From Reyranella massiliensis 521 (lineage in GTDB: Bacteria; Pseudomonadota; Alphaproteobacteria; Reyranellales; Reyranellaceae), in assembly GCA_945860205.1 (NCBI GenBank), contig CAMARK010000033.1, forward strand, positions 1 to 43,334: a stretch of 43,334 nt of DNA, written 5' to 3'. Under the pieces are notes generated by a model. It was not told the origin of the DNA and ran no database searches. It saw only the letters and a list, made by a program, of their open reading frames with translations. Below are positions 1 to 7,777 of the stretch, piece by piece; positions within the stretch are counted from its first letter, which is position 1, and every line of letters begins with the position of its first letter. A program made the translations under genes and the position numbers.

Positions 1-462
1 GGCACCGTCGAGCTCGCCGAACACCATGCGCATCACGGTGCCGGTCTGGCGGATCACACCGGGCTCGGCGATCACGGCGCTGATATTGGCGACACCCGGC
101 ATCACGGCCTGCCGGCCGAGGATCGGGACCAGTCGCTCGTGGGCGTCGATGCCATTCTGAAGGGTGATGACGGCGGTGTCCTTGCCCACCATTGGCTTGA
201 TCTGCTGGCCGGCGCTTTCGACATCCCACAGCTTTACGCAGAACAGCACGACGTCGACCGGGCCGACGGCCGCGGGATCGTCGGTTGCCTGCGTCGGTGA
301 CACATGGGTCTCGCCACGGCCGCCTTCGACCCGGAGCCCCTTGCTCTTCATGGCGGCCAGGTGCGCGCCGCGCGCGATGAAGGTGACATCGACGCCCGAC
401 GTGGCGAGTGCCGCGCCATAGCCGCCTCCGATGCCGCCCGCGCCGACGATTGCAATCCGCAT
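1..462 (-). CDS. 2-dehydropantoate 2-reductase family protein (PanE/ApbA), partial
   Basis: The gene starts inside the window at an ATG and runs off the left edge, so only about 154 N-terminal residues are visible. The first residues form a Rossmann nucleotide-binding strand-loop-helix with the motif GAGGIGG at residues 7-13. This is followed by a region ending in VKLWD and an LQNGID segment, the arrangement of ketopantoate reductases, where the conserved Lys and Asn act in NADPH-dependent ketoreduction. Many members of this family reduce other 2-oxo acids, and this copy sits last in a probable catabolic operon (MDR reductase, CoA-transferase, HutD), so a role in pantothenate synthesis is not assured. 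The family is clear; the substrate is not. Confidence 0.88.
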   Translation of the reverse strand, partial: MRIAIVGAGGIGGGYGAALATSGVDVTFIARGAHLAAMKSKGLRVEGGRGETHVSPTQATDDPAAVGPVDVVLFCVKLWDVESAGQQIKPMVGKDTAVITLQNGIDAHERLVPILGRQAVMPGVANISAVIAEPGVIRQTGTVMRMVFGELDGA

Positions 463-473
463 GAACGTTCCCC

Positions 474-1022
474 CTAGATTTCGTTGATGCTCGGCACCAG
501 CAGGCATCCGCTCTTGCCGGCGAGGACCGTGGCGTTGGCCGCCTCGATGCGCAAGGCGTGATCGTCCGTCAGGACGTGACGGACGCCATCGACGTCGAGC
601 GAGCTGTTGCCGTGTGGATTGTAGATGATGTGCGTGCCCGGCCCGAGGCGGAGCGAGCGGCCCTCGTCGAGAACCCTGATGTCGATCCGCACCTTGGCCC
701 TGTCGCCGATGAGGTTGACGACCTCGACCGGCCCCGATTCGAGCCGGCTCACGATCGGAGTCTCGCCCGCGAAGCGCACCGGCCGGAAGGGCTGCCGGAC
801 GTCGATCTCGCCGTCCGGCGTCTTCAGCACCAGGCCGCTGCCGGCCACCAGGACCTGCACGCGATCGAAGCCGCTGTAGTCGGAGAAGGGCCCTGCCGCC
901 ACGATCGGCGTCCGGCCCAGGCGCCAGATGTCGCCTTCAACTGCGATGTCGACGGTGACGCCGCCGCCATTCTTCCAAGGCGTGGTGATGTAGTGGGCCG
1001 GATCGAGCAGGGTGACGGTCAT
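474..1022 (-). CDS. hutD: HutD family protein (cupin fold)
   Basis: This 182-residue protein carries the HutD hallmark WKNGGG at residues 16-21 and the family's usual length. HutD proteins are bicupin-like and have been linked to control of histidine and urocanate use, but the biochemical role is poorly defined. No hutH, hutU or hutI gene is near, so here the protein belongs to a different operon, between a CaiB/BaiF CoA-transferase and a ketopantoate-reductase-like gene. The start is the ATG in the second copy (in reading direction) of an 11-bp tandem repeat. The open frame continues 28 codons upstream, but that extension lies inside the upstream gene and has no family similarity. Confidence 0.82.
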   Translation of the reverse strand: MTVTLLDPAHYITTPWKNGGGVTVDIAVEGDIWRLGRTPIVAAGPFSDYSGFDRVQVLVAGSGLVLKTPDGEIDVRQPFRPVRFAGETPIVSRLESGPVEVVNLIGDRAKVRIDIRVLDEGRSLRLGPGTHIIYNPHGNSSLDVDGVRHVLTDDHALRIEAANATVLAGKSGCLLVPSINEI

Positions 1023-1041
1023 ATGTCTTTCATATGTCTTT
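1020..1041. repeat. 11-bp perfect tandem duplication at a gene junction
   Basis: Two exact, adjacent copies of CATATGTCTTT lie across the end of the CoA-transferase gene and the start of hutD. Read on the minus strand, each copy ends in ATATG, and the TGA that ends the CoA-transferase is formed at the junction of the two copies. With one copy only, the stop and the hutD ATG would overlap as ATGA. The duplication therefore turns a four-base overlap into a seven-base gap. Confidence 0.9.
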
Positions 1042-2229
1042 CTGGGCGGCCGCCGCGACGGTGCCGTTGGCCAATAGGGCAGCGATCTCCGGCGGTGCGA
1101 AGCCATGCTCGGCCAGGATCGCCCTTGTGTGCTGGCCGGGCACCGGCGCTTCGGCGCGCGGCGTGCCGTCCGGCGCCGGTGGCGTGCCGGGCAAAGCGGG
1201 CACCGGCACGGGCTGCGGAACGCCCGCCTGGGAGAGCCACTGGATCAGGCCGGTGTCGCGCACCTGTGGTTGGTCGAGGAACTCGGCGTAGCTGTTCAGC
1301 CGCTCGTGCATGATGCGGGCGTCGGTCAGGCGCCGGGTCCAGTCGGCGCACGGCCGCGCCGCGATTGCCGGCCGCACGATGGCATAAAGAGCCACGTCGT
1401 TGGCGAGCCGCGACGCCGGATCGGCGAAGCGCGGATCGGCGGCGAGTGTTGGCATGTCCATCACGGTGCAGAGACTCTTCCAGTCGCGGTCGTTGATGGC
1501 CAGGATCGACATCCAGCCGTCGGCCGTCTGGAAGACGCCGCCGGGCGCGCCACCGGGCTTCATGGTGCCGCCCTCGAGATGGCAGGCCATCAGCCGGATC
1601 GCCTGCAGCGCGGTGACGCCCTGCATCAGGCTGACATCGATGTAGCGGCCGTGCGTCTCGTCGCGGCGGGCGTAGAGCGCCGATGCCAGCGCCTGGTAGG
1701 CGTAGAGCGCGGTCGACATGTCGGCCACGATCACCGGCACGCGGTGAGGGATGCCGTCCTCGCCGCGATTCTCGGTCATCAGGCCAGTGTAGGCTTGTAG
1801 CACCGGATCCATCGCCGGCCGCTCGGCCAGCGGGCCGGTCTGGCCGAAGCCCGAGATCGAGAGATAGAGAATGCCCGGCACGCGGGCCGACACGGAATCG
1901 TAGTCGAAGCCCAGCCGCCGGATGACGCCGGGCCTGAAACCTTCGAGGAAGACATCGGCGCCCTCGAGCAGGCGCCACACCACCTGCTTGCCGGCCGCGG
2001 TCTTGAGGTCGACGGCGATGCTGCGCTTGCCGAGATTGCCGATGATCGAGAAGGCGGTGTGGCTGCCGTAGCGAACGCCGAGCGCCCGGGCCCAGTCGCC
2101 CTCGCCGATGCTCTCGACCTTGACCACCTGGGCGCCGTGCTGCGCCAACAGCATGGCGCAGTAAGGACCGGCGATGCCCTGGCTGAGATCGATCACCTTC
2201 AGTCCGGCAAAGGGCGCGTCGTAACTCAT
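1030..2229 (-). CDS. CaiB/BaiF family CoA-transferase (class III)
   Basis: The 399-residue protein has the class III CoA-transferase layout: an N-terminal DLSQGIAGPYC segment (14-24), ADVFLEGFRPG near 91-101, the MDPVLQAYTGLM block near 140-151 and VADMSTALYA at 168-177. Asp170 in that last block aligns with the catalytic aspartate that forms the acyl anhydride. Such enzymes move CoA between carboxylic acids. The ATG overlaps the stop of the upstream MDR oxidoreductase as ATGA, so the two are translationally coupled. A Pro- and Ala-rich stretch in the C-terminal 70 residues is unusual but not disruptive. The substrate cannot be read from the sequence. Confidence 0.92.
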   Translation of the reverse strand: MSYDAPFAGLKVIDLSQGIAGPYCAMLLAQHGAQVVKVESIGEGDWARALGVRYGSHTAFSIIGNLGKRSIAVDLKTAAGKQVVWRLLEGADVFLEGFRPGVIRRLGFDYDSVSARVPGILYLSISGFGQTGPLAERPAMDPVLQAYTGLMTENRGEDGIPHRVPVIVADMSTALYAYQALASALYARRDETHGRYIDVSLMQGVTALQAIRLMACHLEGGTMKPGGAPGGVFQTADGWMSILAINDRDWKSLCTVMDMPTLAADPRFADPASRLANDVALYAIVRPAIAARPCADWTRRLTDARIMHERLNSYAEFLDQPQVRDTGLIQWLSQAGVPQPVPVPALPGTPPAPDGTPRAEAPVPGQHTRAILAEHGFAPPEIAALLANGTVAAAAQKDI

Positions 2230-3239
2230 CCCACCTTGACCAGGAGCTTGCCGAAGTTCTCGCCGCGCAGCAGGCCGATGAAGGCACGCGGCGCCTTGTC
2301 GATGCCGTCCACGATATCCTCGCGATACTTCAGCTTGCCGCTCCTGATCCACTCGCCCATCTGGCGCATCGCCGGACCGTAGTGCTGGGCGAAGTCGGTG
2401 ACGATAAAGCCGCGCATGTTGACGCGCTTGCCGACGAAGGTACCGAGCAGGCGTGGGCCCATCTCGGCCGCCGTGGCATTGTACTGCGAGATCGAGCCGC
2501 AGAGCGCCACGCGGGCGAAGAAGTTGAGGTTGCGCAGGACCGCGTCGGTGATCGTGCCGCCGACATTGTCGAAATAGACGTCGATGCCGTTGGGGCAAGC
2601 CGCCCGAAGCGCCGTGTCGAGATCCTTTTCGGCCTTGTAGTCGAGGCAGGCGTCGAAGCCGAGGTCGTCCTTCACGAAGGCGCATTTTTTCGGCCCGCCG
2701 GCGATGCCGACCACGCAGCAGCCCATGATGCGGGCGATCTGGCCCACCACCTGGCCGACGGCGCCGGAAGCGGCCGAGACCACCACGGTCTCGCCGGGCT
2801 TGGGCTGGCCGACATGGAGCAGGCCGAAATAGGCGGTCATGCCCGGCATGCCGAGCACGCCGTTGGCGGTCGAGATCGGGGCGATCGCGGGATCGACCTT
2901 ACGCAGCGTCAGGCCGCCGCCGATTGCGTATTCCTGCCAGCCGAGGCGGTCCTCGACGATATCGCCGACCTCGAAGCCCGCGTGCTGGGATTTCACGACT
3001 TCGCCCACCGTGCCACCGGTCATGACCTCGCCGAGGCCGACCGGTGCTGCATAGGAGGCAGCGTCGCGCATGCGTCCGCGCTGGTAGGGATCGAGCGAGA
3101 GATAGTGCACCTTCACCAGCACCTCGCCGTGACGCGGCTCGGGCACCGGTACCTCCTCGACGCGGAAGTCCGATTCGGCCGGCTCGCCCGGCGGGCGGCG
3201 GACTAGGACAACGCGGCGGTGGGTTTGGGGAATGCTCAT
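2226..3239 (-). CDS. MDR-family NADP-dependent oxidoreductase (CurA/YncB-like)
   Basis: This 337-residue protein is a zinc-independent medium-chain dehydrogenase/reductase. It has the N-terminal GroES-like part (SLDPYQRGRM, then GGTVGEVV) and a Rossmann part with SAASGAVGQVVGQIA, the family version of the AxxGxxG fingerprint. Relatives reduce alkenal or enone double bonds with NADPH. I chose the ATG giving MSIPQTHRRVVLVRRP because family similarity begins there and AGAGG lies upstream on the coding strand; the frame stays open far upstream without recognisable sequence. It is the first gene of a four-gene minus-strand operon and is divergent from an enolase-superfamily gene, with about 60 bp between. 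Confidence 0.92.
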   Translation of the reverse strand: MSIPQTHRRVVLVRRPPGEPAESDFRVEEVPVPEPRHGEVLVKVHYLSLDPYQRGRMRDAASYAAPVGLGEVMTGGTVGEVVKSQHAGFEVGDIVEDRLGWQEYAIGGGLTLRKVDPAIAPISTANGVLGMPGMTAYFGLLHVGQPKPGETVVVSAASGAVGQVVGQIARIMGCCVVGIAGGPKKCAFVKDDLGFDACLDYKAEKDLDTALRAACPNGIDVYFDNVGGTITDAVLRNLNFFARVALCGSISQYNATAAEMGPRLLGTFVGKRVNMRGFIVTDFAQHYGPAMRQMGEWIRSGKLKYREDIVDGIDKAPRAFIGLLRGENFGKLLVKVG

Positions 3240-3240
3240 G

Positions 3241-3280
3241 AGAGGTTGCCTCTGGCGGTCATTGGCGCTCACCATAGCGC
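3241..3280. promoter_or_regulatory. Two short inverted repeats in a divergent intergenic region
   Basis: Between the divergent starts lie two small palindromes: AGAGG-TTG-CCTCT and GCGCT-N6-AGCGC. With only 60 bp between the genes, both promoters must overlap this stretch, so the palindromes could be operator half-sites. They are short (5-bp arms) and could be chance in GC-rich DNA. Confidence 0.25.
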
Positions 3281-3299
3281 GGGACCCGAGGGAGCATCC

Positions 3300-4436
3300 A
3301 TGCCAACAATCCAGCGTCTTTCGTTCATCGGTCTCGAATATGCCTTCGAGCCTTCGAGGGCCTACGGCATGTCGCGCGGCGGCGGCTTCCGCCGCCAGGG
3401 CGGGCTGATCGAGGTCGAGACCGATGCCGGCGTACGCGGCATTGGCGAGGCCTTCGGCAACCCCTTCGTGACCCGCGAGTATTTTCGCATGGTCGAGCCG
3501 ATGTTCGTCGGCAAGAGCGTGTTCGACTTCGATCATATCGAAGCCCGGGTGCGCAACGCCATGTATCACCTGGGCGTCGGCAACCAGCTCACCGCCTGCC
3601 TGGCCGGCATCAACGTCGCCCTCCACGACGCCATCGCGCGCGGCTTCGGCGTCAGGGTCTGCGATCTGATCGGCGGCTGCGGCACGACGCGCATTCCGGC
3701 CTATGCCTCGACCGGCTTCTTCTCCGACGATCCCGAGCGCCAGCTCGCGCATATGCTGGCCGAGGCGGCGGGTCATCCCTTTGCCGGAGCCAAGATCAAG
3801 ATCGGCCGGGGCATCAGGAACGATGTCGAGCGGGTGCGTCAGGCGCGCGCGGCGCTGGGCCCGGACAGACTGCTGATCGTCGACATAAACGGCGCCTACA
3901 CCGCCGATGTGGCGCTGGAATGCGCCCGCGCCATCGCGCCGTTCGACATCCACTGGATCGAGGAGCCGCTGCCGCCTGGCGATCTCGCCGGCTATGCCGA
4001 ACTGCGGGCGCGCTCGCCGATCCCTCTCGCGGCCGGCGAGGCACACCACACGCTGCGTGATTTCCGCGCCCTGATCGACGGGCGCTGCCTCGACATCGTG
4101 CAGCCTTCGATCCCGGCCACCGGCGGCCTGACCGAGGCCCGGCGTATCGCCACGCTGGCCCAGGCCGCCAACCTGCGCGTGGCGCCGCACGTCTGGGGCG
4201 GCGCGGTGGGACTGGCTGCGGCCTGCCACTTCATCGCCGCGATGCCGGCCTCGCCGCATACCGATCATCCGCCTCATCCGGTGATGCTCGAATACGACAT
4301 GAGCGACAATCGGCTGCGCACGGAACTGCTGATGACGCCGCTCACGCTGGAGGCCGGGCATGTCCTGCTGCCCGATGGGCCGGGCCTGGGCATCGAACTC
4401 GATCCGGCCGCCGTCGACCGCTACCGGGTCTGCTGA
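3300..4436 (+). CDS. Mandelate racemase/muconate lactonizing enzyme family protein
   Basis: A 378-residue enolase-superfamily protein. The C-terminal barrel carries the family catalytic set: a KxK pair (Lys165, Lys167 in AKIKIG), metal ligands at Asp195 (DINGAY), Glu221 (WIEEPL) and Glu247 (AAGEAH), and His297 in APHVWGG. KxK plus a late His is the mandelate-racemase-type arrangement, so the enzyme should abstract a proton alpha to a carboxylate, giving racemisation, dehydration or cycloisomerisation. GGGAG lies about eight bases before the ATG. It is divergent from the MDR/CoA-transferase operon and shares one base with the next gene. The substrate is unknown. Confidence 0.92.
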   Translation: MPTIQRLSFIGLEYAFEPSRAYGMSRGGGFRRQGGLIEVETDAGVRGIGEAFGNPFVTREYFRMVEPMFVGKSVFDFDHIEARVRNAMYHLGVGNQLTACLAGINVALHDAIARGFGVRVCDLIGGCGTTRIPAYASTGFFSDDPERQLAHMLAEAAGHPFAGAKIKIGRGIRNDVERVRQARAALGPDRLLIVDINGAYTADVALECARAIAPFDIHWIEEPLPPGDLAGYAELRARSPIPLAAGEAHHTLRDFRALIDGRCLDIVQPSIPATGGLTEARRIATLAQAANLRVAPHVWGGAVGLAAACHFIAAMPASPHTDHPPHPVMLEYDMSDNRLRTELLMTPLTLEAGHVLLPDGPGLGIELDPAAVDRYRVC

Positions 4437-5032
4437 TGGCGGCCGTCAAGGTCGATCCAGCCAAAGTTCGCCCGTTTGCGACCGCCGCCAGTTTCTACCG
4501 ATGGCTCGGCAAGCACCACGACAAGGCGGACGAGCTCTGGATCAAGATCCACAAAGTGGATTCAGGACTGAAGTCGATCACGCCGAAGGAAGCCATCGAT
4601 GTCGTGCTGTGCTGGGGCTGGATCGACGGCATACGCAAAGGGCTCGACGACAGGAGCTACCTGCAGCGCTACTCGGCGCGCGGCCGCAAGAGCGTCTGGA
4701 GCCAGATCAATGTCGACAACGTCGCCCGGCTGATCGAGGAAGGCCGAATGACGGCGCATGGATTGAAACACGTCGATGCGGCCAAGGCCGATGGGCGCTG
4801 GGATCGTGCCTATCGGAGCAAGGGCACCACAATTCCGGCCGATCTCCAGGCCGCCATCGACGCCGAGCCCAAGGCCAGGGCGATGCTGGAGAAGCTCAGC
4901 GTGCAGAACCGCTTTGCGCTCGCGTTCCGCACCCACAACATGAAGACCGAGGCGGGGCGACGGAAAAGGATCGCGGCCTTCGTGGCGATGCTCAAGCGCG
5001 GCGAGACGATCTACCCGCAACGCATGAAATGA
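4436..5032 (+). CDS. YdeI/OmpD-associated family protein
   Basis: A soluble protein of 198 residues that matches the YdeI family layout: a WLGKHHDKADELWIKIHK region near 24-41, a VLCWGWIDGI block near 57-66 and a C-terminal part rich in Lys and Arg. Proteins of this family are widespread in bacteria and sometimes labelled bacteriocin-protection proteins; no enzymatic activity is established. The start codon overlaps the previous stop (TGATG), so it is co-translated with the enolase-superfamily gene. That link may be only organisational. Confidence 0.8.
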   Translation: MAAVKVDPAKVRPFATAASFYRWLGKHHDKADELWIKIHKVDSGLKSITPKEAIDVVLCWGWIDGIRKGLDDRSYLQRYSARGRKSVWSQINVDNVARLIEEGRMTAHGLKHVDAAKADGRWDRAYRSKGTTIPADLQAAIDAEPKARAMLEKLSVQNRFALAFRTHNMKTEAGRRKRIAAFVAMLKRGETIYPQRMK

Positions 5033-5050
5033 GTGGCGGTCCTGGCGTGA

Positions 5051-5197
5051 AGCCGGATCGAACTGGTCGCCATGCCGGCGCCGACGCTGTTCGTGGGCGG
5101 GGCGGCGCTGTCGCAACTCTGGCTGTTTTGGGTGGCGCCTCAGCTGGGCGGTGCGATCGCGGGTCCCGCCTACGGGATATTCCGCCGCGACGACTGA
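5051..5197 (+). pseudogene. Remnant of an aquaporin Z C-terminus
   Basis: After an in-frame stop, 48 codons remain open and end in TGA. From about residue 10 they read PTLFVGGAALSQLWLFWVAP and then GGAIAG and a basic tail. This is the sixth membrane helix and C-terminus of bacterial AqpZ-type aquaporins, which usually read ALFVGGWALxQLWLFWVAP. None of the rest of the gene (NPA motifs, other helices) is in the flanking DNA, which is taken up by the YdeI-like gene. It is therefore a truncated fossil, left by a deletion that fused its tail to this locus. Confidence 0.75.
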
Positions 5198-5256
5198 CGG
5201 CCCTCGCCGGACGATGTAAGGTGGAGAATGCCGACGTTGCTCTGGAGGATCGAACA

Positions 5257-5622
5257 ATGACCATCACCAAGTATCTCGTTCTCGCCGCCGTTGCTTTGGC
5301 ATTGCCATCCACCGCGATGGCGCAGGACGCCGAGGTCAAGTTCTGGCTCAAGGGTGCGCCCAACAATATCCAGGGCTGCATCGCGGCCGATCCTTCCTTC
5401 ACCCGCGAGCAGACGTTCCTGCTTGCGAACGGCCAGGCCCAGATCAAGTCGTCGGGCGGCATCAACGTCAAATTGAAGATGGGACGAGACGGGGTCTATC
5501 ACGGGGACTTCGATCTCGGGCGACTGAACCTCAATGTCGTCGCCGACATCCATTCCACACCCAGGACCCTGACCGTCACCACCCGTGACCAGGGCTGCAA
5601 ATGGTCGGCCATCAAGTCCTAG
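5257..5622 (+). CDS. Small secreted protein of unknown function
   Basis: A 121-residue protein with a clear Sec signal peptide: a basic start, a hydrophobic core (YLVLAAVALALP) and a probable cleavage site after AMA-QD near residue 22. The mature part is about 99 residues with two cysteines (about residues 41 and 115), which could form a disulphide in the periplasm. GGAGG lies about ten bases before the ATG. I do not recognise the family. It lies alone between the aquaporin remnant and the cyclase gene on the same strand. Confidence 0.8.
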   Translation: MTITKYLVLAAVALALPSTAMAQDAEVKFWLKGAPNNIQGCIAADPSFTREQTFLLANGQAQIKSSGGINVKLKMGRDGVYHGDFDLGRLNLNVVADIHSTPRTLTVTTRDQGCKWSAIKS

Positions 5623-5679
5623 GCTGCTGGTTGGCAGTCTCGATCATCCGGCGACCGCAGGCATGACGTTCGCTCCGAC

Positions 5680-7776
5680 ATGACGCCGGCCAGGCTGTCC
5701 GTTCCCTTCAGCCTCACGATCCTGACGCTGATGGCGCTGGTCCTGGCGCCGCTGAGTTCGGCGCTGCTTTGGCTGGGCTGGCGCTCCGTCGACACGCTGG
5801 AAGAGCGCAGTGCCGACGACCGAGTGTCCGAACTGGAGAAGGCGGTCGAGCAATTCCTGACCGAGGGCCTGCGCGTCGTGATCTATGTCGGCCTGACCCT
5901 GGCCGATTCGCCGAGCTTTGCCGCCCACGAAGGACCTGCCGCCGACGACGAACGCCGGCGTCAGCTCGTCGCCATGCTGGGCCGGCATCCTTCCGTGGCC
6001 GCGGCCTTTGTGGGCTACACCGACGGACGCTTCGTCTTTGCCGGTCATCCGGAGGCCTTCTCGCCCACCGAGCGGTCCGACTTCGACGCAACGCGCGACT
6101 CGATCGTGATGCGCGTCGTCGACGGCACCGGGCCGGCACGCCATCAAGTCACATGGTTCCAGGCGCCCGACGGGACGCGAAGCGCCGAGCAAACGAAGCC
6201 CACCAACTACGATCCTCGGCAGCGGCCCTGGTATATCGCCGCCGAAAAGGCCGGCGGGCCGGCGCTCACGGCGCCCTACCGTTTTGCCTGGTCGAAGCAT
6301 GCCGGCATCTCGGCCGGCGTGCCGTTGCTGCGCGGTGGCGGCGTGATCGGCTTCGATTACACGCTGGAGACGCTGTCGCAGCTGCTCACCTCCTACAAGA
6401 TCACGCCCAACGCGATCATCATGGTGAGCCACGGGCAGGGCGCGGTCGAAGTCGAGTCGGAAAGCTGCCTCCGCACCCTTCCCAATTGCCTCGCCAACGA
6501 TGCCGATGTCCGTGTGGCATTGAAGCGCGTGATCCACGAGGCCATCGAAAAGAACCAGGGGGTCGATCGCCGGATGCTTGTCGGCGACCTGCCCTACCGC
6601 ATCGTCGTAAAGCGCGTTCCGGAAGCTCTGGGACAAAGCTTCGTGGTGGCCGCTGCCGTGCCTGTCGCCGAGCTCGCCGCCAATTCGCGCACTCTGCTGG
6701 AGCGCGCGGCCGGGGCCGCCGCCATCGCGGTCGCCTTCGCCATCATGGGCGCGCTGGCCGCCTCGCTGCTGGTGTCGCGGTCGATGTCGCGCATCGCGGC
6801 CAAGACCGAGCGAATCCGCAATCTCGACTTCTCTGATCGGGTGCCCGTCACAAGCCGCATCAGCGAGATCGTCCGGCTGTCCGACGCGATCGAGCGGATG
6901 CGCGAGGGCCTGGAAGTGTTCGGCCGCTATGTTTCGAAGGACCTGGTTCACCAGATCATGCGCTCGCCGCAGAGCACCGGCGTCGGCGGCACGCGGCGCG
7001 AAGTCACGGTTATGTTCACCGATATCGAGGGCTTCTCCCTGATCAGCGAGACGATGGAGCCGGAACTCCTGACCCGCCGGCTGTCGCGCTATTTCGATGC
7101 GCTGGGTACGCCGATGTCGGCCAACCATGGCACCATCGACAAGTATATCGGTGACAGCATCATGGCGTTCTGGAACGCCCCCGAGCCGGACCCCGACCAC
7201 ATCGCCAATGCCTGCCGGTCGGCGCTGCAGGCCGCCGCCGCCGGGCGTCGGCTCTCGGCGAAGTGGCGGCAGCGCGGCTGGCCGGGCTTTCGCACCCGGT
7301 TCGGCCTGCATACCGGTCCGGCGGTGGTCGGCAATGTCGGCGCACGCGAGCGCATCAACTACACGCTGGTCGGCGCCGTGGCGAACCAGGCGTCGCGGCT
7401 CGAAGGGCTTAACAAAGTCTATGGGACGGAACTTCTGGCGAGCGGCGAGGTGGCCGAGGCCACGGCCGACCGCTTCGTCTGGCGCCATATCGACCGCGTC
7501 GTCGCGGTGGGGACGACCGAGGCGCACGACATTCACGAGCCGTTGGGCGAGATCGACGTCGCTGCCGAGCACGCCGAAATGCTCGTCCACTGGAAGGCCG
7601 GTCGCGATGCCTACACGGACGGCAAGTTCGGAACGGCGATCATCTGCTTCAACGCCGTGACCGCCTTGCGGCCGGGCGACGGACCGAGCCGCGTCTTCGT
7701 CGATCGCTGCACCGAGTTCCTCCGCGTCGGCACGCCCGACGGGTGGGACGGCACCTGGCGCCTCGACAAGAAGTAA
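5680..7776 (+). CDS. Membrane-bound class III adenylate/guanylate cyclase with Cache and HAMP domains
   Basis: The 698-residue protein has an N-terminal membrane helix (about 12-34), a large periplasmic Cache-type sensor (about 40-325, with RQRPWYIAAEKAG), a second helix (about 340-366), a HAMP region and a class III cyclase domain (about 438-625). Metal-binding aspartates are Asp448 (FTDIEGF) and Asp492 (YIGDS); Lys488 is at the base-selecting position typical of adenylate cyclases. The second base-selecting residue, usually Asp in GDxVNxASR, is Ala566 (VGAVANQASR), while Asn569 and Arg573 are kept. It probably makes cAMP on binding a small extracellular ligand. It converges on the deacetylase gene with one base between the stops. 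Confidence 0.93.
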   Translation: MTPARLSVPFSLTILTLMALVLAPLSSALLWLGWRSVDTLEERSADDRVSELEKAVEQFLTEGLRVVIYVGLTLADSPSFAAHEGPAADDERRRQLVAMLGRHPSVAAAFVGYTDGRFVFAGHPEAFSPTERSDFDATRDSIVMRVVDGTGPARHQVTWFQAPDGTRSAEQTKPTNYDPRQRPWYIAAEKAGGPALTAPYRFAWSKHAGISAGVPLLRGGGVIGFDYTLETLSQLLTSYKITPNAIIMVSHGQGAVEVESESCLRTLPNCLANDADVRVALKRVIHEAIEKNQGVDRRMLVGDLPYRIVVKRVPEALGQSFVVAAAVPVAELAANSRTLLERAAGAAAIAVAFAIMGALAASLLVSRSMSRIAAKTERIRNLDFSDRVPVTSRISEIVRLSDAIERMREGLEVFGRYVSKDLVHQIMRSPQSTGVGGTRREVTVMFTDIEGFSLISETMEPELLTRRLSRYFDALGTPMSANHGTIDKYIGDSIMAFWNAPEPDPDHIANACRSALQAAAAGRRLSAKWRQRGWPGFRTRFGLHTGPAVVGNVGARERINYTLVGAVANQASRLEGLNKVYGTELLASGEVAEATADRFVWRHIDRVVAVGTTEAHDIHEPLGEIDVAAEHAEMLVHWKAGRDAYTDGKFGTAIICFNAVTALRPGDGPSRVFVDRCTEFLRVGTPDGWDGTWRLDKK

Positions 7777-7777
7777 C

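Noticed and set aside
3241..3299. An attachment site or small RNA in the divergent gap
   Set aside because: The stretch is only 60 bp and must hold two promoters and ribosome-binding sites; only two short palindromes were seen.
3240..4361. N-terminal extension of the MDR oxidoreductase by about 370 codons
   Set aside because: The extension is antisense to the enolase-superfamily gene, which has complete catalytic residues. The MDR family starts at MSIPQTHRR.
4360..5622. A 420-codon plus-strand frame that runs from the enolase-superfamily gene to the small secreted protein
   Set aside because: Only its end (the secreted protein) has its own start, ribosome-binding site and signal peptide. 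The earlier part is out of frame with the YdeI-like gene and with the aquaporin remnant.
5644..7590. Long open frame (about 650 codons) on the minus strand opposite the cyclase gene
   Set aside because: It is antisense to a well-supported cyclase; composition is rich in Arg, Gly, His and Asp as expected for a GC-rich shadow frame, and no domain is recognisable.
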